Below are positions 58,348 to 64,000 of a stretch of 64,000 nt of DNA, piece by piece. Positions within the stretch are counted from its first letter, which is position 1; every line of letters starts with the position of its first letter. The DNA is from Collinsella aerofaciens (lineage in GTDB: Bacteria > Actinomycetota > Coriobacteriia > Coriobacteriales > Coriobacteriaceae): positions 1,612,001 to 1,676,000 of the forward strand of contig NZ_CP084004.1 of the NCBI RefSeq assembly GCF_020181355.1, given 5' to 3'. Made by a program: the position numbers and the translations under genes. The notes under the pieces are model-generated. The model worked only from the letters and a program-made list of their open reading frames with translations. It was not told where the DNA came from and did not search any database.

Positions 58348-58772
58348 TGGCCTCCCTTAATGAGCGTGCAATTTGAATAGTCAAATACAACATCGGCTAA
58401 TAATAGCCAATCTTACAACCACTACTTTATTGCACTAGAGTAATTGAGTGTAAACGATATTACAAACGTACTACATCTTTCAGAAACGAGCGTGAAATCT
58501 CCCTTGGATGTACGCATGTAATACACTCACCTTTATAGCTTCTAGAGAATAATTCCAACCTGGCAAAACCCCTGCAATACACCCGTATTGCAGGGCCTAT
58601 GCTCAAGTTTGCCCCCTGCAACTGCGTATATTTAACCTGTATATCGTTGGAGAAACTCTACCGAGTGCCTGTTTCGCCGCATGCGCTCGATACGCCGATG
58701 CCAGGCCACGGGCGGCTTGGGGCAACGTCGACAGGGTCTCTCCGGCATGGGATTCAGGAGGGAGTGAACAAC
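58348..58772. other. Non-coding gap before the formate-hydrogenlyase operon
   Basis: About 425 bases, AT-richer than average. The clearest feature is a perfect 11-base-pair palindrome with a 4-base loop at 58570-58595 (CCCTGCAATAC with GTATTGCAGGG), candidate operator or terminator. ATG-to-stop frames here are unsupported. No -10/-35 pair is convincing. Confidence 0.6.
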
Positions 58773-59291
58773 ATGGGCAATAAACGAGTCGTGGCTGATT
58801 CTTCACGCTGCATTGGGTGTCAAACCTGTATGGCGGCGTGCATCGAGGCACACGATATTCCCGGCAACATCGCCGCGCCGCGCCTGCGCGTGACGCGTAC
58901 GTACGAGATCTCCGCACCGGTGGCTTGCCATCATTGCGAGGATGCCCCGTGCGCGAAGGCCTGTCCTACGGGCGCCTTGTTCTTTGATCCAAAGAACCAT
59001 CGCATCGGCGTCAACGAGGACAACTGCATCGGCTGCAAGAGCTGCGTCATGGCATGCCCTTTTGGCGCCGTGAGCGTGGCGACCACGCAGGTCCCCGTCT
59101 TGATGGGTGACGTGCGAGTGGGTTCGCAGACTAAGAGCTTCGTGCTCAAGTGCGACCTGTGCGTGGACCGTCCCGGCGGTCCGGCATGTGCCGAGGCGTG
59201 TCCGACCAAGGGCCTCACCCTGGTAGACGAGGAGCGTCTGGCAGAACTGACTGCCGAGCGTGCCCGCGCCACCATCGAAAACGAGGCGTAA
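58773..59291 (+). CDS. 4Fe-4S ferredoxin-type electron-transfer protein, HydN/HycB-like
   Basis: Polyferredoxin that carries electrons from formate dehydrogenase. The 172-residue protein has four [4Fe-4S] sites: CIGCQTCMAAC, CHHCEDAPCAKACP, CIGCKSCVMACP and CDLCVDRPGGPACAEACP, arranged as in HydN and HycB of E. coli formate hydrogenlyase. I start at ATG 58773, 10 bases after AGGAGGGAG; a GTG at 58764 is possible but close to the site. First gene of the formate operon, 74 bases before the dehydrogenase. Confidence 0.9.
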   Translation: MGNKRVVADSSRCIGCQTCMAACIEAHDIPGNIAAPRLRVTRTYEISAPVACHHCEDAPCAKACPTGALFFDPKNHRIGVNEDNCIGCKSCVMACPFGAVSVATTQVPVLMGDVRVGSQTKSFVLKCDLCVDRPGGPACAEACPTKGLTLVDEERLAELTAERARATIENEA

Positions 59292-59365
59292 GCGTCGGGC
59301 GACAGGCCCAATGATTGTCAAATAAGTACCGAGTATTCGGTAGCAGAGAAAGGAAGGAGGGTGTC

Positions 59366-61588
59366 ATGGAGAAGCATAAAGTGATTTGCCCGTACTGCGG
59401 CGCCGGTTGCCAGTTTAACCTCTTGGTCCAAAACGGCCAGGTCGTGGGTACCGAACCGCTCAACGGCATCACCAACCAGAGCGAGCTGTGCCTTAAGGGC
59501 ATGAGCGGCTACGACTTCATCAACGACACCAAGATCTTGACTCCTCGCGTACTGCACCCGATGATCCGCCGCACCAAGGGCGCGGATCTTGAGCGCGTAA
59601 GCTGGGACGAGGCACTGGATTTCACCGCATCTAAGATGCAGGCCATAATTGACGAATATGGTCCTAACGCTGTCATGACCACCGGCTCTTCGCGAGGCGG
59701 CGGCAATGAGGCGAACTACGTCATGCAGAAGTTTACGCGTGCGTGCATCGGCACCCACAGCGTGGACAACTGCGCCCGTACTTGACACGGCCCTACTGTC
59801 CTCGGTCTGATGGACACGGTTGGTTCAGGTTGCATGTCATGCTCCATCCCCGGTATGGAGGATGCGGGCTGCATTTTCCTCTTCGGCTATAACCCTGCCG
59901 ATTCGCACCCCATCGTCGCAAGGCGTATCGTGCGAGCCAAAGAAAAGGGTTGCAAGATCATCGTCGCCGACCCGCGCCATATCGAAACCGCGCGTATCGC
60001 CGATCTCTACCTTCCGATCAAGAACGGTTGCAACGTTGCGTTCCTCAACGCCTTTGCCAACTGCTTGGTCAACGATGGCCTCTACGACAAGGAATTCGTC
60101 GCCGAGCACACGAACGGCTTTGACGAGTGGTGGGAGACCATCAAGAACTACACTCCCGAATCCGTACAGGACATCACGGGCGTCGAGCCTGCGTTGATCC
60201 ACCAAGCTGCCGAGATGTACGCCACGGCGAAGCCCTCTGCCATCATTGGCTGGGGCATGGGCGTATGCCAGCAGAAGCAGAACCTGAAGACGGTGCACAC
60301 CATCGCCTCCATCGCCTGCGTTGCCGGCCAGATCGGCAAACCCAACTCCGGCCTCGCGCCCGTGCGTGGCCAGAACAACGTCCAGGGCTCCTGCGATATG
60401 GGCATGCTGCCCAACCTGTATCCTGGCTACCAGAAAGTCACCGACCCGGCTGTGCGTGCCAAGTTTGCCAAGGCTTGGGGCGTGCCCGAGGAAAAGCTCC
60501 CGCTCGAGGAGGGCTACAAGCTCACCGACCTGGGCCACCTGGTCGACGAGGGCAAGGTGCACTGCTTCTACAACTACGGCGAGGACCCGGTGCAGACCGA
60601 GCCCGATTCGGCCGGCATGCGCAAGACGCTCTCCGAGCTGGATCTGTTCATTTGCCAGGACATCTTTATGACGCAGACGACCATGCTCGCCGACGTCATC
60701 CTGCCCGCTACCTCTTGGGGCGAGCACGAGGGTGTCTTTACCGCATCCGACCGTAGCTTCCAGCACTTTGACGCGGCTGTTCCGCCCAAGGGCGAGTGCC
60801 GTCACGACTGGGAGATCTTCGCGGACCTGTCTACGCGCATGGGCTATCCCATGCACTACGACAACACCGAGCAGATCTGGAACGAGTGCATTAGCCTGTG
60901 CCCCAACTTTGTGGGCGCGACCTACGAGAAGATGGCTCCCGAGGGCGGTTACGCCCAGTGGCCCGTCAAGAGCACCGATGTGAACGACCACGGTACGCCT
61001 GACATGTTCGCTGGTGGCAAGTTCACCACCAAGGATGGCCGTGCCAACCTGATGGCGCACGACTGGGAGGCGCCCTCCGAGCTTCCCGACGATGAGTACC
61101 CGCTCATCCTGTGCACCGTCCGCGAGGTCGGCCACTACAGCTGCCGCTCGATGACCGGCAACTGCAAGACGCTGGCGCTGCTTGCCGACGAGCCCGGTTT
61201 TGTCCGCATGAATCCCGCGGACGCCCAGGCGCGCGGCATCAAGAATGGCGACATCGTCTCGATTCACAGCCGCCGCGGCCAGGTATACAGCCGTGCCGAC
61301 GTGAGCGATCGCATCAACAAGGGCACGGTCTACATGACCTACCAGTGGTGGATCGGCAAGTGCAACGAGCTGACCATTCACAAGGTCGATCCGGTCTCGC
61401 ACACGCCCGAGGACAAGTTCTCCGCCTGCCAGGTCGACGCCATTGCCGACCAGGTCTGGGCCGAGGGCGAGGTCGAGCGTCAGTACACCGAGCTCAAGCA
61501 GGCTCTGGTGGACGCCGCCGCTCCCCAGGACGTTGAGCCCGGCGCCGCCAAGTTCGACGACGAGACGCACGTGAACCAAATCGTGTAG
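59366..61588 (+). CDS. fdhF: Formate dehydrogenase H-type catalytic subunit, selenoprotein
   Basis: Molybdenum bis-MGD enzyme that oxidises formate. Read through TGA 59783-59785, the protein has 740 residues. The [4Fe-4S] ligands are C8, C11, C15 and C42, exactly as in E. coli FdhF, with Lys44 next to them. TGA falls at residue 140 in ART-Sec-HGPTVLGL; E. coli FdhF has Sec140 and His141. A SECIS-like hairpin follows at 59797-59816: TGTCC/GGACA with loop TCGGTCTGAT holding GGTCT, as in the E. coli element. The rest has SGLAPVRGQNNVQGSCDMG and KGTVYMTYQWWIG. ATG 59366 follows AAGGAGG. Confidence 0.97.
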
Positions 61589-61666
61589 TCCCGTTCTCGT
61601 TGGCTTTTTGGGCCGGGCGTCCCGTACGTTCGGGAGCCCGGCCCGTTATTTTGAAAGGAAGTGGGG

Positions 61667-62284
61667 ATGAACCGCTTCATCGACATCAACCCGGAGAGGT
61701 GCATCGGTTGCGGAACATGCCAGTCCGCCTGTGCCGACGCCCACCGGATGCAGGGTCTTCAGGATACGCCGCGCCTGGCGCTCGTGAAGACCGGCGGTAT
61801 TTCGGCCGCCCTTGCCTGCCACCATTGCGAGGGTGCCCCCTGCGCCGAGGTCTGCCCGGTGAATGCCATCGAGCACGATGGCGACCGCATCCACGTCAAG
61901 GAGCAGGAGTGCATCGGGTGCAGGCTGTGTGCCATCGCGTGCCCCTTCGGAGCCATCCATCCCGATGGCACGTCTATCGCCGGTGTCGCAGGCATGTGCG
62001 ACCCGACGCCTTCGTATCCTAAGTCCCTGAGCAGCCTGCTTACGTGGGCTCCCGGCCAGTACACCTGCGCTGTCAAGTGCGACCTGTGCGCCTTCGATCC
62101 GGACGGCCCGCATTGTGTGGCGGCGTGCCCCACCAAGGCGCTGACCGTCATGGGCGGCGCGGCCGATCGCGAGCTCGACGAGGCCAAGCGCTTGCGCTCG
62201 ATCGAAAACGGTCCGGTCGTCGACGTTACCGCTGTGGCCCAGGGCCTGTCCGAGAAAGCAGAAGGGAGCGTAAACAATGGATAG
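61667..62284 (+). CDS. hyfA: Hydrogenase-4 component A-like ferredoxin (HyfA/HycB type)
   Basis: Electron-transfer subunit linking formate dehydrogenase to the membrane hydrogenase. The 205-residue protein has CIGCGTCQSAC, CHHCEGAPCAEVCP, CIGCRLCAIACP and CDLCAFDPDGPHCVAACP, four cluster motifs, and equals E. coli HyfA in length. Start at ATG 61667 with AAAGGAAG upstream. Its end overlaps the start of hyfB by 8 bases, so translation is coupled. Confidence 0.9.
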   Translation: MNRFIDINPERCIGCGTCQSACADAHRMQGLQDTPRLALVKTGGISAALACHHCEGAPCAEVCPVNAIEHDGDRIHVKEQECIGCRLCAIACPFGAIHPDGTSIAGVAGMCDPTPSYPKSLSSLLTWAPGQYTCAVKCDLCAFDPDGPHCVAACPTKALTVMGGAADRELDEAKRLRSIENGPVVDVTAVAQGLSEKAEGSVNNG

Positions 62285-64000
62285 CATGACGCTGTTTATC
62301 GCATCGCTTGCCGTCTCGTGCATCGGTGCGCTCGCCTCGGTTCTGCTGATCAAGGCCGATAACGCCGCCAAGACCGCCGGCTGCCTTATCGGCGCCGTCG
62401 CCGCGGTGCTTTCGTTTGTGGCCGGTATCCAGGCCGTGCTGGGCGATGTCACGTCGGTCGACACCATCGTGTTCTTCCCGTTTGCTCATTTCCAGCTGCT
62501 GCTCAATCAGCTGTCCGGCCTGTTCGTGGCGCTCATCTCGGTGCTCGCGTTTGCCGGTTCGATCTACGGTCTCAACTACTTTGATGAGTACCCGGGCAAA
62601 AAGGGCCGCGCCGGCTTCTTCTTTAACACCTTCGTGGCGTCCATGATGCTCGTCATCACCGCCGACAACGTGTTTTGGTTCCTGGTCGCCTTTGAGCTCA
62701 TGTCGCTGACCTCGTACTTCCTGGTCGTGATCGAGGAGAACGAGAACTCCATCCATGGCGGTTGGCTCTACTTTGTGATCGCGCACGTGGGCTTTGTGCT
62801 CATCATGGCGAGCTTCCTCACCATGACCAACTTCGCCGGTGGCTCGTTTGCCTTTGCGGATTTCCGCGCTACGCAGTTTAGCCCCGCGGTCGCATCCGTG
62901 TGCTTCGTGCTCGCCTTCTTTGGCTTTGGCGCCAAGGCCGGTATCATCCCGCTGCACGGCTGGCTGCCCAAGGCACATCCCGAGGCGCCGTCCAACGTGT
63001 CGGCCCTCATGTCCGGCGGCATGATCAAGATCGGTATCTTCGGCATCCTCAAGGTTGGTCTCGACCTGCTCTCCGCCTCGGGCGTTCAGGTCTGGTGGGG
63101 CCTTATGGTCATGGTCTTCGGTGCGATCTCGTCGGTCCTCGGCGTGGCCTTCGCCCTGCAGGAGCATGACATCAAGCGCCTGCTGGCCTATCACTCCGTC
63201 GAGAACATCGGCATCATTCTGCTCGGCGTCGGCGCCTCCATGGCCGCCATGGCGCTCAACTCGGTCGGCATCGCCGTCCTGGCTCTGATGGCCGCCCTCT
63301 ACCACACGTTTAACCACGCGATGTTTAAGGGCGAGCTGTTCTTGGGCGCCGGTGCGCTGCTGTACTCCACGGGTACGCGCAATATGGAGAAGATGGGCGG
63401 TCTGTTCCGTCGTATGCCGGCAACGGCCATCTGCTTCCTCGTCGGCGCGCTTGCCATCTCGGCCATCCCGCCCTTCAACGGCTTTGTGTCCGAGTGGTTT
63501 ACCTATCAGTCGCTGTTTAACGCCGCCATGCAGGGCGACAAGGCCGTCATGATCGTGGCCGTGTTCGCTGCCGTCGCGCTTGCCATTACCGGCGCGCTGG
63601 CCGTCACGTGCTTCGTCAAGGCCTATGGCGTCTCCTTTGCCTCCGCGCCCCGCTCCGAGGCCGCGGCCAATGCCAAGGAGGTTCCCGCCCCCATGGTGTT
63701 TGCGCAGGGCCTGCTCGCGGCCATCTGCGTCGTGCTGGGCATTGGCGCTCCCGTGATCGCGCCCGTGCTGGTCGATGTCGCCGCGTCCGTGCTGCATCCG
63801 TACGGTGGCGTGTTTGCTACCGAGGGCATGCAGCTCATGAACCAGTACTCCGGCGCTGCCACCTCCACGCCCGCGATCGCTATTGCGCTCGTGGTGCTCG
63901 TCGGCCTTGCCTGCGGTTATCGCAAGCTCAAGACCGTCGGCAAGGTGCAGAAGTCCCAGCCGTGGGCATGCGGCTATGCTCCCAACGAGCATATGCCCGT
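62277..64000 (+). CDS. hyfB: Hydrogenase-4 component B-like membrane subunit, cut by the window edge
   Basis: Proton-pumping-type membrane subunit of the formate hydrogenlyase, related to NuoL/MrpA antiporter subunits. From ATG 62277 the frame is open to the edge (574 codons plus two bases). It has many membrane segments and the conserved NDH/Mrp motifs: FFGFGAKAGIIPLHGWLPKAHPEAPSNVSALMSG, LLAYHSVENIGII and LYHTFNHAMFKGELFLGAGAL. The ending WACGYAPNEHMP is typical of HyfB shortly before its last segments. Expected partners hyfC-hyfI lie beyond the window. Confidence 0.92.
   Translation, partial: MDSMTLFIASLAVSCIGALASVLLIKADNAAKTAGCLIGAVAAVLSFVAGIQAVLGDVTSVDTIVFFPFAHFQLLLNQLSGLFVALISVLAFAGSIYGLNYFDEYPGKKGRAGFFFNTFVASMMLVITADNVFWFLVAFELMSLTSYFLVVIEENENSIHGGWLYFVIAHVGFVLIMASFLTMTNFAGGSFAFADFRATQFSPAVASVCFVLAFFGFGAKAGIIPLHGWLPKAHPEAPSNVSALMSGGMIKIGIFGILKVGLDLLSASGVQVWWGLMVMVFGAISSVLGVAFALQEHDIKRLLAYHSVENIGIILLGVGASMAAMALNSVGIAVLALMAALYHTFNHAMFKGELFLGAGALLYSTGTRNMEKMGGLFRRMPATAICFLVGALAISAIPPFNGFVSEWFTYQSLFNAAMQGDKAVMIVAVFAAVALAITGALAVTCFVKAYGVSFASAPRSEAAANAKEVPAPMVFAQGLLAAICVVLGIGAPVIAPVLVDVAASVLHPYGGVFATEGMQLMNQYSGAATSTPAIAIALVVLVGLACGYRKLKTVGKVQKSQPWACGYAPNEHMP

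Noticed and set aside
58561-58576. Sigma-54 promoter (GG-N10-GC pattern) before the formate operon
   Set aside because: The pattern TGGCAAAACCCCTGCA matches the spacing, and E. coli formate hydrogenlyase is sigma-54 dependent. However, actinobacteria normally lack RpoN, and the site overlaps a palindrome; chance is likelier unless rpoN is found in this genome.
58599-58772. N-terminal extension of the HydN-like protein to 58599
   Set aside because: The upstream frame is open but lacks conserved sequence and passes the ribosome site for ATG 58773.
59315-59785. fdhF as a frameshifted or nonsense pseudogene in two parts
   Set aside because: The TGA falls on the Sec140 codon of E. coli FdhF, both parts are in one frame, and a SECIS-like hairpin follows. 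It is a selenoprotein, not a broken gene.
59837-61579. 580-residue minus-strand frame across fdhF
   Set aside because: Antisense shadow of a strongly conserved formate dehydrogenase; no ribosome site and no domain.
62226-63992. 588-residue minus-strand frame at the right edge
   Set aside because: It is antisense to hyfB, which shows clear membrane-subunit motifs; the antisense product is Asp/Gly/His-rich with no family traits.

Overview
The window is 64 kb of a GC-rich (about 60%) chromosome, densely packed with genes. Gene content points to a gut actinobacterium of the class Coriobacteriia, most likely Collinsella. The signs are a yggS-sepF-yggT-divIVA division cluster, class A RNase P RNA, an IS1249-like transposase, selenium use and a formate-hydrogenlyase operon. 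The genus is an inference from content and style, not from a database match.

Layout. 1-3823: high-affinity phosphate uptake (end of pstS, pstC, pstA, pstB, phoU). 3943-6506: division cluster yggS, sepF, yggT, divIVA; yggT appears to lack a normal start codon. 6673-9229: nitroreductase, then a low-affinity phosphate system (DUF47 protein and PiT permease). 9480-12585: unknown gene, Bax-inhibitor-like membrane protein, PARG-like macrodomain protein, SGNH hydrolase. 12920-15368: thiD and thiC behind a TPP riboswitch. 15438-22423: membrane-anchored unknown, yaaA, M18 aminopeptidase, polA, HAD phosphatase. 22567-26157: argG and argH, with an arginine-rich leader peptide ahead of argG. 26543-31587: ndk, rpiB, cysteine desulfidase, HAD hydrolase, ribosomal protein S1. 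31688-33041: an intact insertion sequence with terminal inverted repeats and an 8-bp target duplication, just before rnpB. 33730-41602: YigZ, C-GCAxxG-C-C protein, MetY-like enzyme, MFS transporter, xpt, release-factor-like protein, diacylglycerol kinase, ClC channel. 41813-47226: moeA, mogA and modABC (molybdenum cofactor and molybdate uptake). 47428-54391: a seven-gene cluster with two double-cubane-cluster-type dehydratases and their ATP-dependent activase, followed by selenocysteine-containing SelD, YedF, a DUF3343 protein and a NifS-like lyase. 54469-58347: BrnQ, tRNA-Pro, tRNA-Gly, a lower-GC AbiEi-like gene bounded by hairpin repeats, and a toxin-antitoxin pair. 58773-64000: the start of a formate-hydrogenlyase operon with a selenocysteine formate dehydrogenase.

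The parts fit together. Molybdate import and cofactor synthesis (modABC, moeA, mogA) and selenophosphate synthesis (SelD, itself a selenoprotein) both feed the Mo/Se formate dehydrogenase at the right end. The double-cubane operon in the same selenium cluster suggests low-potential, ATP-driven reductive chemistry linked to sulfur or selenium handling.

Several non-coding elements stand out: five copies of a TTGCGGTGAAATA hairpin repeat, a three-member family of long nested hairpins with conserved loop sequences, three tandem palindromes near 12.7 kb, and two further long inverted repeats behind minus-strand genes.
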